From Idiomarina sp. (GTDB lineage Bacteria > Pseudomonadota > Gammaproteobacteria > Enterobacterales > Alteromonadaceae), in contig JAFIFH010000052.1 in assembly GCA_020832105.1 (NCBI GenBank), positions 1 through 64,000 on the forward strand: a DNA stretch of 64,000 bases, in the 5' to 3' direction. Under the pieces are notes generated by a model that ran no database searches, was not told where the DNA came from, and was given only the letters and a program-made list of their open reading frames with translations. Every line of letters begins with the position of its first letter. The stretch's first letter is position 1. Shown here one piece after another: positions 1 through 7,980 of the stretch. The position numbers were made by a program, and so were the translations under genes.

Positions 1-16
1 GAAGTTGTACCAAATT

Positions 17-136
17 TGTCTGGCGGCCATAGCGACGTGGAACCACCTGAATCCTTTCCGAACTCAGAAGTGAAACATGTCAGCGCCGATGGTAGTGTGG
101 GGCTTCCCCATGTGAGAGTAGGACACCGCCAGGCAT
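17..136 (+). rRNA. rrf: 5S ribosomal RNA
   Basis: The stretch starts with a TGTCTGGCGGCC block and ends with CGCCAGGCAT, which pair as helix I of 5S rRNA. In between it carries the conserved CCGAACTCAGAAGTGAAAC loop and the GCGCCGATGGTAGTGTGGGG segment, nearly base for base as in E. coli 5S. Length is about 120 nt, as expected. It is the last gene of an rRNA operon whose 16S and 23S lie upstream of the window. A strong intrinsic terminator follows directly. Confidence 0.97.
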
Positions 137-148
137 CCAAATAGAACA

Positions 149-178
149 GCCCCTCGCTTATTGCGAGGGGCTTTTTTA
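149..178 (+). terminator. Intrinsic terminator of the rRNA operon
   Basis: A perfect 9-bp stem GCCCCTCGC/GCGAGGGGC with a TTATT loop is followed by a run of six T. It lies 12 nt after the 5S 3' end and is the expected end of the rRNA transcript. Confidence 0.95.
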
Positions 179-210
179 TTTGTGTGTTTGGAAGTGCTCT
201 GCTCGAGGAT

Positions 211-327
211 GGGGTTCCATGTGACCAACTTGCCGGGAGCAAGTTGGCCCGCTGTCGCGAAGCGACGGCGACCCGAAGGGCGCAGGGCAGGATGCCCGGA
301 GTAAAGTAGGACACCGCCAGGCATCCA
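211..327 (+). pseudogene. Interrupted remnant of a second 5S rRNA 3' end
   Basis: The segment GTAGGACACCGCCAGGCATC is repeated exactly from the 3' end of the intact 5S gene (119 onward). About 80 bp before it, GGGGTTCCATGTGA resembles the 5S segment GGGGCTTCCCCATGTGA that should directly precede it. Between them sits a hairpin-rich insert. I read this as a 5S tail broken by an insertion, left over from a tandem 5S duplication. No complete 5S fold is possible. It keeps its own terminator downstream. The 3' repeat is seen directly; the 5' homology is short and less certain. Confidence 0.6.
225..300 (+). repeat. Multi-hairpin insert inside the 5S remnant
   Basis: Three inverted repeats lie in a row: CCAACTTGC/GCAAGTTGG (225-247, perfect 9 bp), CGCTGTCGC/GCGACGGCG (250-270, 9 pairs with one G-T) and GGGC/GCCC around AGGAT (about 284-296). 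The piece is GC-rich, has no credible ORF and would fold as RNA if the rRNA transcript read through. No second copy was seen in this window, so calling it a mobile miniature element is inference. Confidence 0.5.
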
Positions 328-336
328 AACGAAAAG

Positions 337-364
337 AACCCCAGCCATAAGGCTGGGGTTTTTT
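337..364 (+). terminator. Second rRNA-region terminator
   Basis: A perfect 10-bp stem AACCCCAGCC/GGCTGGGGTT with an ATAA loop runs into a T-tract. It follows the 5S remnant at the same spacing as the first terminator follows the intact 5S, which supports a former tandem 5S-terminator duplication. Confidence 0.93.
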
Positions 365-398
365 CGTTTGTATCCCCGCCGTGTCCCCCAAGACCTCG

Positions 399-456
399 GT
401 AGGTCAGGCTTGGCCTGACGTTAACCATCGCAGAACGTCAGGCAGGGCCTGACCTA
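399..456. repeat. Composite REP element (inverted pair)
   Basis: Two palindromic units face each other: GTAGGTCAGGCTTGGCCTGACG (399-420) and AACGTCAGGCAGGGCCTGACC (434-454). The spacer contains GTTAACCATCGCAG, whose reverse complement matches the spacers of the other two composite copies (near 18.4 and 55.7 kb). This copy is in the opposite orientation to them. Confidence 0.85.
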
Positions 457-511
457 AGCTCGAACCGAACATCGTGGTTCATCAAGCGGGCGCGTGAATT
501 CAATATCTGGG

Positions 512-534
512 AACGTCAGGCGCAGCCTGACCTA
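512..534. repeat. Single REP palindrome
   Basis: AACGTCAGGCGCAGCCTGACC matches the half unit of the window's REP family. It lies in the gene-free stretch before sodC. Confidence 0.8.
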
Positions 535-590
535 CATGCGAACCAACATCATGATGAATCGAGAGCACGCGTGAGCATCCAACATCCGCG

Positions 591-614
591 AACGTCAGGC
601 AGAGCCTGACCTAC
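591..614. repeat. Single REP palindrome
   Basis: AACGTCAGGCAGAGCCTGACC is another half unit, 57 bp after the previous one. The stretch 365-700 holds these palindromes and no gene I can support; the last ~90 bp before sodC must hold its promoter, but no clear -35/-10 pair was found. Confidence 0.8.
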
Positions 615-710
615 ACGAACGCACAGGATGAGGCGCTGAACGACAATGATTAATTGGCCGGCAGATGCTAACCTATTAAGGTAATTAACTTTTCTTAAGC
701 AGGTTAAATA

Positions 711-1250
711 ATGAAGCGATTTCTAAGTGTATTAATTCCAACCCTGGCTTTAACCGCATGTGGAGGGCAAAACCCTACCGTAGCGGAATCTGGAGTCGAG
801 CTTTTCACGTCAACGATCGTGCCTACCGAAGGCAATAGTGCCGAGGGCGTGGTGACTTTCCGGCGCACCGGTGATGGCATAGCTGTCGTTGCTCACATCG
901 AGGGTCTGGAGCCTAATACTCGTCATGGTTTTCATATTCATCAGTATGGCGATTGCACAGCCAGCGATGGAAGCTCTGCCGGTGGCCACTTCAATCCCAC
1001 AGGTGAACGTCACGGTGGTCGGCATGACGATGAGCGCCATGTTGGAGACTTAGGTAACCTTGAGTCCAATGATAGTGGGGTCGCCAGCCTGGAATACATT
1101 GACGATCGCTTATCTATGGATGGTAGATACACGATACTTGGCCGGGGGGTGATTGTTCATGCCCAGGCGGATGATTATGAAACACAGCCCACCGGTGACG
1201 CGGGTGGCCGAATTGGCTGTGGCGTAATTGGCGTAGCCGAACGCGAATAG
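711..1250 (+). CDS. sodC: Cu/Zn superoxide dismutase, lipoprotein
   Basis: Converts superoxide to hydrogen peroxide and oxygen in the periplasm. The N-terminus is a lipoprotein signal with lipobox LTAC, so Cys17 should be lipidated and the enzyme membrane-anchored. Family motifs are all present: GFHIHQYGDC (copper His ligands and disulfide Cys), GGHFNP, GDLGN, GRGVIVHAQADD and GDAGGRIGCGVI. The 179-aa length fits the bacterial SodC group. An AGG lies about 8 nt before the ATG. The gene stands alone between the REP cluster and a bidirectional terminator. Many SodC proteins have a plain cleavable signal; the lipobox form is the only notable feature. Confidence 0.93.
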   Translation: MKRFLSVLIPTLALTACGGQNPTVAESGVELFTSTIVPTEGNSAEGVVTFRRTGDGIAVVAHIEGLEPNTRHGFHIHQYGDCTASDGSSAGGHFNPTGERHGGRHDDERHVGDLGNLESNDSGVASLEYIDDRLSMDGRYTILGRGVIVHAQADDYETQPTGDAGGRIGCGVIGVAERE

Positions 1251-1280
1251 TAATAACGTATTTAGCTGAAAAACCAACGA

Positions 1281-1319
1281 AAAAGCCCCAATGATACCTG
1301 ACTTATCATTGGGGCTTTT
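1281..1319. terminator. Bidirectional terminator between sodC and tamB
   Basis: A 16-bp inverted repeat AAAAGCCCCAATGATA/TATCATTGGGGCTTTT encloses CCTGACT. The A-run on one side and T-run on the other let it end both the sodC transcript and the converging heme/TAM operon. Confidence 0.92.
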
Positions 1320-1375
1320 CTATATGGAGCTTAGGTTTTCGAGGTCTTATTTGTGGACATTAAACCGCAATGCCG

Positions 1376-4300
1376 TTATCGCTCAATAGTATAGAAGAGA
1401 TCGGCACCACTCTGCTCATTGCCGGTGCGGGACTCAAAATTTAGATTGTCAGTGAGTCTGTATTGGATGAAAAATGTAGAAACAGGCTCAACCAGGCCCA
1501 CGCCATATTTGATATAAAGCCGTGATGAGAGTTGCTTGCCGATATACAGAGACGTTGACTCGAAGGTATCGCCAGAATCCAGGCTGATTTCATCAACTCC
1601 GAACGTGTCCGACAGGCGCTCACCTAATCGATTACCACCACTCATGCCTAGCGCGAGGGTCGCTCGGGCCAACATATTCTGTTCACCAGTACTCCCTTGC
1701 CCCGGTCCTCGACCGAATATCAGGTAAGACAATATTGCACTGTCCTCCATACTTGGCGTTGAGAACAAGTTCAGCGTCGGGTTTTCAAGCGTCCCACCGA
1801 CGCGAGCGCCCACTGTCACACTCTGAGCATCGATATTTCTTTCAACGCGCAGGTCCAGCCCTGGGTTCGCCACAGGCCCACCGGTGAAAATAAGTCGGCC
1901 ACGCTCAATATTCAATGCCTGACCGTAAATTTCATACACACCGGACGCAACGTCGATGTTGCCAACCCCAGCGGTTTCCTGGCCACTTCTTTCAATGATG
2001 CGCAACTGACCTTCCAGGCGGCCTTCAAACCCAAAGGCACTAACCTGAACATCGTCGCCGAGGACGACGTTTAGATCCATATCGATTGGCAACGCACCGA
2101 GGCTTTGGTCGTAAGGGCCACCTTCACCACCCACTAATACTGTATCGCTGGACACTGTGTCTACGGTTTCAATATCTGGTGGTGTAATCCGAGCCCGTGG
2201 CACTTGTACGTCCCCTCGCAAGCGAAGCAGTTCAGGGGTATATTCAATCTCCAGATCAGGCGCAATAGTCACTTGCAGATCGCGGGTGTTTAACGCTGGA
2301 AAAGCGGCTCCCTGAATCGCCAGCACCGCGCGCTGCTCGCGCAGGTAGTATTCACCATTCAACGCAAGTTGACCTTCACCTGCGTCAACTGAGCCTTCAA
2401 GCACAAAAGGCGCTTCATTAGTTTCAGGTGCCGCAATCATGACGTTCAGGTTTCTGAGTTCGAGACCCGTGGCTGGAATTTCGGCAGAGCCGTCTCTCAA
2501 CTCAACGCCCCCTCCTATGCTGAGATCATCAAAGGCTCCGTTAAAATCAATTCGTCCGTTTAAGTGCCCGGTCATATTCTGAATATCGGGCGCTAACACT
2601 GAAATCAAACTGAATGAGCGTATATCGATACCCAGCTCACCATCTATCCGACGATCCTCAGCAAGCGCGTTACTAAGCACTGCATTTGCCTCAACACCCC
2701 CTTCCAGTTGTTCGGAGAGTATTCGTAACTGCATCTCCAGTGTTTCCTGATCTCCCTGAATACGTAGTAGTTCACCACCATCAAAGTCTACGCGAAGTTC
2801 TTGCGCTGGTACCCGCACTGACGTATCAGTAATATTGAGGCGGATATCAGTAGTGAGTTGCTCAGCGACGCGATCAATGTTGGCAACAAGGCTAAATTCC
2901 CCTAATAGTTGAATATCGTCTGGGATCCAAGGGTTAAACAACTGATAGGGCACGTCTTCAGCGCGCACAGCCAGATGTATATCACCACTCTCTGCTGCCC
3001 AGCGGCCATCAGCACACAGCTGCGACTCGCGAGTACTGATAATGAGACAGAAATCACCAAGCTGAGCCTGTTGTGGTGACACCAGCAAGGTTGCCGGGTT
3101 ACTCAAATTCCATCTGCCAATGTCAGGGTAGCGCAGTTGCATGCGGTGCAGCTCACCTTGCCATGCTTGCTGTTCGAGATCCCAGATGCCGCGTAATGCG
3201 AGTCTGGCTTGCAGGTCTCCATAATCGATGTCAGCTTCAACGGTGTGCTGTTCGTTTTCGCGCATACGTACATCGATGCTTTCAACCAGCTGATCGTTGA
3301 CCTGTAAATGCCGAATTCTGATATCGCCCACAGGCAGAGTCGCTAAGGTGCCGTCGATCTCAACGTTTATGGCAGACTCCTCTAGCTGGTAAACGTCCCA
3401 GCGAAAATCGTTAACGTTGAGCTCAAGTTGTAATCGAGGTTGCGACTGGGAGCCTACGACCTGCCCCCGTGATTGAATGCGGCCTTCACCGTCGGGTAAT
3501 AAGTTTGCCAGATTCGGGACATCAACCAACCAGGTCAAGTCTAAGGTGTCCGGGCTGTAGTGACCGTCAGCCTGAATGGTTGCGTCGCCCCAGACAATAT
3601 CGATGCTATCTGCAGTGAAGGTGTCACCCTGCACTCTGAGTTCACCCTGCCCAGCGATACTGTGCTCGAAAATATTGCCGCTCAGCTGACCGATATTGAC
3701 GTACAGTTCAAGAATTTCATCGAGCTGGCCTGTGGTCAGCAACTCAAGAGCAAGTTCACCCTGTAAGTTTTCATTCAGGTCCGCAAGGTTGACCTCACTC
3801 AGCTGAACCGCCAGATCCCAGCTTAAATAAGGCTGCCACAACAGGCTGCCGCTAATCTCTGCCTGGCCTTGTGGAATATCGAGGGAGAGGGTTAAATCTT
3901 GCGCACCGGTCTCATCACCTGTCGCGCGTAATGAAAACTCGCTGACAGTAAAGCCGAGGATGTCTGCGTAGCCGCGGATATCAACATCAAGAATATCGCC
4001 AAATGCGGCAGTCCCTTCGATTTCCACATAGGCAGGGCGGTCTTCAAAATTGGCTTCTAACTCATGGATGACTAGCTGCATATCCTGCCATGCCAGGTGC
4101 CCGCTTAGATCAACCAGGCCATGTTCAACCGTTTCAATATCACCATCCAGTATTACCTCGAAGGTTTCTAACGATCCCTCACTCTGAATAGCCACGGATA
4201 AGGCTCTGACCTGTTCATACAGGGCGTCATGGCGGACTGCGTCAAGCTGTAAACCTGCCTGCCAGGTCAACGCATCAATCCGTAACAGATCGTCCACTCG

Positions 4301-5047
4301 CGCCGTTAGCTCGGCATCAGCGAGGCCTTCGCTCACTACTTTGACATGGAGAGTATCTAAGTCCCCGTCAAGGTCGGCCTGAACGTTCAGCTGATGAAGG
4401 TCCGGTAGTGACAGTGAGCTTTGCACGGAAAGATTCAGCGGATAATTAGCGCGGGTTTCGATTACACCACTTGCGGTCACTTCGCCTTCTTCTATCCGTA
4501 CTAAAAGGTGCTCAATATGTTGCTCATAACCGCGGCTTTCAGCCACAAGTTCGATGCGCTCGATATGCTGTGAAAAGGTGCCAATCTGTAGGTTAATATT
4601 ATTGAGGTGAACCCGATCAATCAGCACATCTACTGGCAAGTTTATATCCACTAGCTGGAAGTCGGCTTGCTGATCATCTTCGTCCTCAACGGTCGAGGGC
4701 TCGAAGTTTACTACCATGGAGGCAAATTCGAGGTTTTTAACGTGAAGTGTATTCGCTAGCAATTGCCGTGGTCGCCAATCAACAAGCAGTTGCTCGATTT
4801 CGAGACTCAGGGTCTGGTCTGCATAAGTCACTCGCTGCAGCGCTAGTTCGCCGATTAAGCTGCCATGCTGATGCTCAACTACCAGTTCACCAGGCGCGAA
4901 TCGCTCAGCCAGATTCAGGGTGACGCGGGTGCCGCGCTCAGTACTTACAAGCAACCCGATCAAGATTATCAGCGACAATAAGAAGATTAGGACACCAGCC
5001 AAAAGAATACCCGTGGTTCGTCCTGCGCTGCGCCAGTCTATATTCAT
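1376..5047 (-). CDS. tamB: Translocation and assembly module subunit TamB
   Basis: Inner-membrane-anchored, periplasm-spanning partner of TamA. TamB-type (AsmA-like) proteins form a long beta-taco groove linked to outer-membrane protein assembly and phospholipid transport. One N-terminal membrane segment (about residues 10-33) is followed by more than 1,100 residues of repetitive beta-rich sequence. The conserved TamB C-terminal domain (DUF490) occupies about the last 350 residues and ends in a beta-barrel-like FIQYRLTDNLNFESRTG stretch. At 1,223 aa it is close to E. coli TamB (1,259). Its ATG overlaps the tamA stop by 4 nt, implying coupled translation. It is the last gene of the heme-TAM operon. 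Confidence 0.93.
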   Translation of the reverse strand: MNIDWRSAGRTTGILLAGVLIFLLSLIILIGLLVSTERGTRVTLNLAERFAPGELVVEHQHGSLIGELALQRVTYADQTLSLEIEQLLVDWRPRQLLANTLHVKNLEFASMVVNFEPSTVEDEDDQQADFQLVDINLPVDVLIDRVHLNNINLQIGTFSQHIERIELVAESRGYEQHIEHLLVRIEEGEVTASGVIETRANYPLNLSVQSSLSLPDLHQLNVQADLDGDLDTLHVKVVSEGLADAELTARVDDLLRIDALTWQAGLQLDAVRHDALYEQVRALSVAIQSEGSLETFEVILDGDIETVEHGLVDLSGHLAWQDMQLVIHELEANFEDRPAYVEIEGTAAFGDILDVDIRGYADILGFTVSEFSLRATGDETGAQDLTLSLDIPQGQAEISGSLLWQPYLSWDLAVQLSEVNLADLNENLQGELALELLTTGQLDEILELYVNIGQLSGNIFEHSIAGQGELRVQGDTFTADSIDIVWGDATIQADGHYSPDTLDLTWLVDVPNLANLLPDGEGRIQSRGQVVGSQSQPRLQLELNVNDFRWDVYQLEESAINVEIDGTLATLPVGDIRIRHLQVNDQLVESIDVRMRENEQHTVEADIDYGDLQARLALRGIWDLEQQAWQGELHRMQLRYPDIGRWNLSNPATLLVSPQQAQLGDFCLIISTRESQLCADGRWAAESGDIHLAVRAEDVPYQLFNPWIPDDIQLLGEFSLVANIDRVAEQLTTDIRLNITDTSVRVPAQELRVDFDGGELLRIQGDQETLEMQLRILSEQLEGGVEANAVLSNALAEDRRIDGELGIDIRSFSLISVLAPDIQNMTGHLNGRIDFNGAFDDLSIGGGVELRDGSAEIPATGLELRNLNVMIAAPETNEAPFVLEGSVDAGEGQLALNGEYYLREQRAVLAIQGAAFPALNTRDLQVTIAPDLEIEYTPELLRLRGDVQVPRARITPPDIETVDTVSSDTVLVGGEGGPYDQSLGALPIDMDLNVVLGDDVQVSAFGFEGRLEGQLRIIERSGQETAGVGNIDVASGVYEIYGQALNIERGRLIFTGGPVANPGLDLRVERNIDAQSVTVGARVGGTLENPTLNLFSTPSMEDSAILSYLIFGRGPGQGSTGEQNMLARATLALGMSGGNRLGERLSDTFGVDEISLDSGDTFESTSLYIGKQLSSRLYIKYGVGLVEPVSTFFIQYRLTDNLNFESRTGNEQSGADLFYTIER

Positions 5048-6804
5048 AAGTCAGGCCCCAAGGTTAAGTGCAGACGAACATTATCGCCTTCTGGCCCGAA
5101 CCCATGTGCGAGGTCAATACGGATAGGGCCGACCGGGCTTTGCCAGCGAACACCGAAACCCACACCATGGCGAGTTGCTGAAGTTATGTCATCAAATGCG
5201 TTACCAGCGTCCCAAAAGGTAGCGACCCGCCAGTTCGGACGGAATTCATAGTCGACCTCGGCGCTTCCCACCATAATATGGCGGCCGCCTAACATGATGC
5301 CTTCTTCATTGCGTGGTCCGACTGTGCGGTATCCATAACCGCGGATACTGTTGTCACCACCAGCGTAGAATCTTAATGAGGTAGGGATGCGTTCAAAATC
5401 GCTGGCGACTGTCGTACCAAGTTCAGCGCGGGTCAGCATTCGGAAGCGCTCAGCGAATGGCCATACATATTTGCCCGACACATTGACCTGGGCAAAGTCA
5501 GTACTGGAAAGAATGTCCTCGGACGCGCCGCGTATCGTCAGGGTGGTGCGGTAGCCTTCACGCACATTCAGGCGGTTCGGTGTGTGTACTCTGTCCCATT
5601 GAACACTAGGAATTAAAAATTGGGTATCACGACGTTCGCCCCCAAAGGTGTCGCGTTCGTCTTGCCAATCCAACGCAACGGTACGCTGGGTTCGCTCTAA
5701 CTGATGTTGCCAGCTAACCCCTAAATTAAGCAACTCGGATCGGGTTGTACTGGTATCTTCATCGCGCCAGGCAGCGCGCAATACATATTGATCGGTTTGT
5801 GGTTGAGCACCGGGAATAATATAGTTTGTGCCGACAGCTGAGATCTGTTCTGAAAATTGAAACTGAGCATTAAAGCGGTGGCCGCGGGTATTCACCCACC
5901 GGCGATTCTGCTCAAAAATAACCCGGGCACCCGTATCAGTTCCGTAACCGATACCTGCTCGGTAATGGGTCCGCTTGTTAGGCTCAACAGAGATCGAAAC
6001 CGGTACGATTGCATCATCGTCCGCTTCGCCCCAAATCGGCTGAATTTGTACGCGACTAAAGTAATTACTGTCTGACAGCGCCATCTGCAGCTCCACCAGC
6101 TCATCAGAGGAAATGTAATCGCCCTCTTCAAATTGTACAAAACGCTGCAGAATGTCGTCGTCGAGCTGCGAGTCACTAAATATAACGCGGCCGAACCGAT
6201 GGCGTTGGCCGGAATCAAAGTCGAGGAAGATATCCGCGGCATAATCTTCTAAATCAATGCGTAACACACTACTTTCAAAACGACCGTTTCGATAACCTCT
6301 ATCCGCCGCAAGGCTGCGAATGCGGCTTTTAGCATTTTCGTAGTTGCGGTGGTGCAGGTTCTGCCCGGGCTGGATATTCAGGTCCTGAATTAAACGGCGA
6401 AAGGCGTCATCGCCCTCTGCATCGCCACGAATCTGGATGTCGACCTCGCGAATTTGCATCGTGGCACCAGGATCGATGCGATAGGTTAGTCGCCATTCAC
6501 CATTTAAGCGTTCAAATTCGGTATCAACACTGGCTTGATAGTGGCCTGACGGGGCAAGCGCACGCAATATCTCTTGCTCTGCCCGCCGGTGCAGATAACG
6601 CACGCGTGCGGGCCCAGGGGAAGGTTGTTGGTGATATGCATATATTGACAAGCGATTACGAACGTTGGTTAGTTGCTGCCCGCTGATACCTTCAATCCTG
6701 ATGGTTAGTTGGGGACGCTCTTCGTCACTATCATCCTGGTCAAGCGCTACAACGACCCCAGAAAACAACCATAGGGCAGCGCTTAACAGCAGCCAATTGC
6801 GCAT
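5044..6804 (-). CDS. tamA: Translocation and assembly module subunit TamA (Omp85 family)
   Basis: Outer-membrane barrel protein that works with TamB to insert certain outer-membrane proteins. It has a signal peptide (residues 1-20), a POTRA region (about 25-270) and a C-terminal 16-strand-type barrel (about 270-586). The Omp85 signature is visible as SIRGYGYRTVGP. Length (586 aa) matches E. coli TamA (577). The gene lies only 15 nt after hemY with no terminator, so it is probably cotranscribed with the heme genes, and it overlaps tamB by 4 nt. Confidence 0.92.
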   Translation of the reverse strand: MRNWLLLSAALWLFSGVVVALDQDDSDEERPQLTIRIEGISGQQLTNVRNRLSIYAYHQQPSPGPARVRYLHRRAEQEILRALAPSGHYQASVDTEFERLNGEWRLTYRIDPGATMQIREVDIQIRGDAEGDDAFRRLIQDLNIQPGQNLHHRNYENAKSRIRSLAADRGYRNGRFESSVLRIDLEDYAADIFLDFDSGQRHRFGRVIFSDSQLDDDILQRFVQFEEGDYISSDELVELQMALSDSNYFSRVQIQPIWGEADDDAIVPVSISVEPNKRTHYRAGIGYGTDTGARVIFEQNRRWVNTRGHRFNAQFQFSEQISAVGTNYIIPGAQPQTDQYVLRAAWRDEDTSTTRSELLNLGVSWQHQLERTQRTVALDWQDERDTFGGERRDTQFLIPSVQWDRVHTPNRLNVREGYRTTLTIRGASEDILSSTDFAQVNVSGKYVWPFAERFRMLTRAELGTTVASDFERIPTSLRFYAGGDNSIRGYGYRTVGPRNEEGIMLGGRHIMVGSAEVDYEFRPNWRVATFWDAGNAFDDITSATRHGVGFGVRWQSPVGPIRIDLAHGFGPEGDNVRLHLTLGPDL

Positions 6805-6819
6805 ATTACACCTTTTTAG

Positions 6820-7980
6820 TTACGGCTGAGCCGCTTCGCGATAGGCATCCAGAGCTGGCTGGCTTTGCCCGGACGCCAGATAGGCATCACCGAGTAAACG
6901 ATAACGGTCCGCTGACGGTTGAATCTGAATAGCATGGCGCAGTGCTCGTTGAGCAAGGTCCTGGTCCCCTTGTTGGAGGGCGACACTGCCAAGCAGTGTT
7001 AGTGCGTCCGCATCATTCGGTGCTTGTTTTACATGACCCTGAATGAACTCGCTCAATTCCCCCTGCTGTTGCCAGTTTAGTGTACTTGAGGGGTGGATCA
7101 AGTGAGAAGCAGACAGCGAATTTTTACGTAATCCTTGCAGAATCACCTTCTCAGACGCACCGTAGTGGCCAGACTGCTGCAGCGCACTTGCGTATGCTAC
7201 ACGCGGTACTGCGCGTAGTCGCTCTTTTTTCGGTAGATCTTGCCAACTACGATGGAGCTTTTCAATGCTTGGCGAGGCAGCCGCAAAATAGGCCTCATAC
7301 ACAAATACCCGGTATTGATGCAGTCGTTCAGCATCAACCAACTCATGTTTATCGAGTAACGGTAACAATTCAAATAACGGCTGCCACTGCTGGTGCTGGT
7401 AAAAAATTTCAGCCGCAATACGTTTTACCCCGATATGGTCCGGGTATTGTTGTAGCAGGTTCTTCGCGTTGGTGACTGCGGTAACGGGTGCAGCGCGCTT
7501 CGCATGGTGCAGTTGCAGCGCCAGGCTCTGCTCGTCACGTTCCGCAGCTGCCTTTTGTAACAAGCTTTGTTTCGCAACAACATCGCCGTGCTGCTCTGCG
7601 GCAAGCGCTGCCATTAGATAAGCCTGTTCCTTGTCCGTTGTATAATGGGCGGCATCCTCGGCGTCACGCTGTGCTTGCTCATAATTAGCCGTCAGCAAAT
7701 GATTACATGCATTGTTCATAAGCTGGCGGGCCTTCCTTGCTTTGCGTCGGCGAGACCAGCGCATGCTCATGCGGGTGCCACCACTAATTTTACGAACCAG
7801 CCACTCAATTAACCAAAGCAGGAAAATCACCAGCAGAATACTCAGTGCCAGCACCACTAGACTAGTTTCCAGGGTGTAACCCGCGATTGCGATGAGCACG
7901 TAACCGGTTTGCCCCGAAAGCAGGGGGCCGACAATAAAGCCAGCAACAATAATGAGCAGCAAAATCAGTGCTTTAGCCAC
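6820..7980 (-). CDS. hemY: HemY-type TPR membrane protein
   Basis: Inner-membrane protein encoded after hemX in many gammaproteobacteria; its role is ascribed to a late step or organisation of heme synthesis but is not firmly defined. It is not the protoporphyrinogen oxidase of Gram-positives with the same name. Two N-terminal membrane segments (about 3-23 and 37-60) are followed by a basic linker and tetratricopeptide-like helices. The C-terminal TPR reads ALRHAIQIQPSADRYRLLGD. It starts with GTG, sharing one base with the preceding TAG stop (TAGTG), which implies coupling to hemDX. Confidence 0.9.
   Translation of the reverse strand: MAKALILLLIIVAGFIVGPLLSGQTGYVLIAIAGYTLETSLVVLALSILLVIFLLWLIEWLVRKISGGTRMSMRWSRRRKARKARQLMNNACNHLLTANYEQAQRDAEDAAHYTTDKEQAYLMAALAAEQHGDVVAKQSLLQKAAAERDEQSLALQLHHAKRAAPVTAVTNAKNLLQQYPDHIGVKRIAAEIFYQHQQWQPLFELLPLLDKHELVDAERLHQYRVFVYEAYFAAASPSIEKLHRSWQDLPKKERLRAVPRVAYASALQQSGHYGASEKVILQGLRKNSLSASHLIHPSSTLNWQQQGELSEFIQGHVKQAPNDADALTLLGSVALQQGDQDLAQRALRHAIQIQPSADRYRLLGDAYLASGQSQPALDAYREAAQP

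Noticed and set aside
64-391. Minus-strand ORFs of 94 and 71 aa over the 5S region
   Set aside because: They lie antisense to 5S rRNA, its terminators and the remnant; composition reflects structured RNA, not protein.
3073-3766. Plus-strand ORFs of 75 and 68 aa inside tamB
   Set aside because: Shadows of tamB with no family match or start signals.
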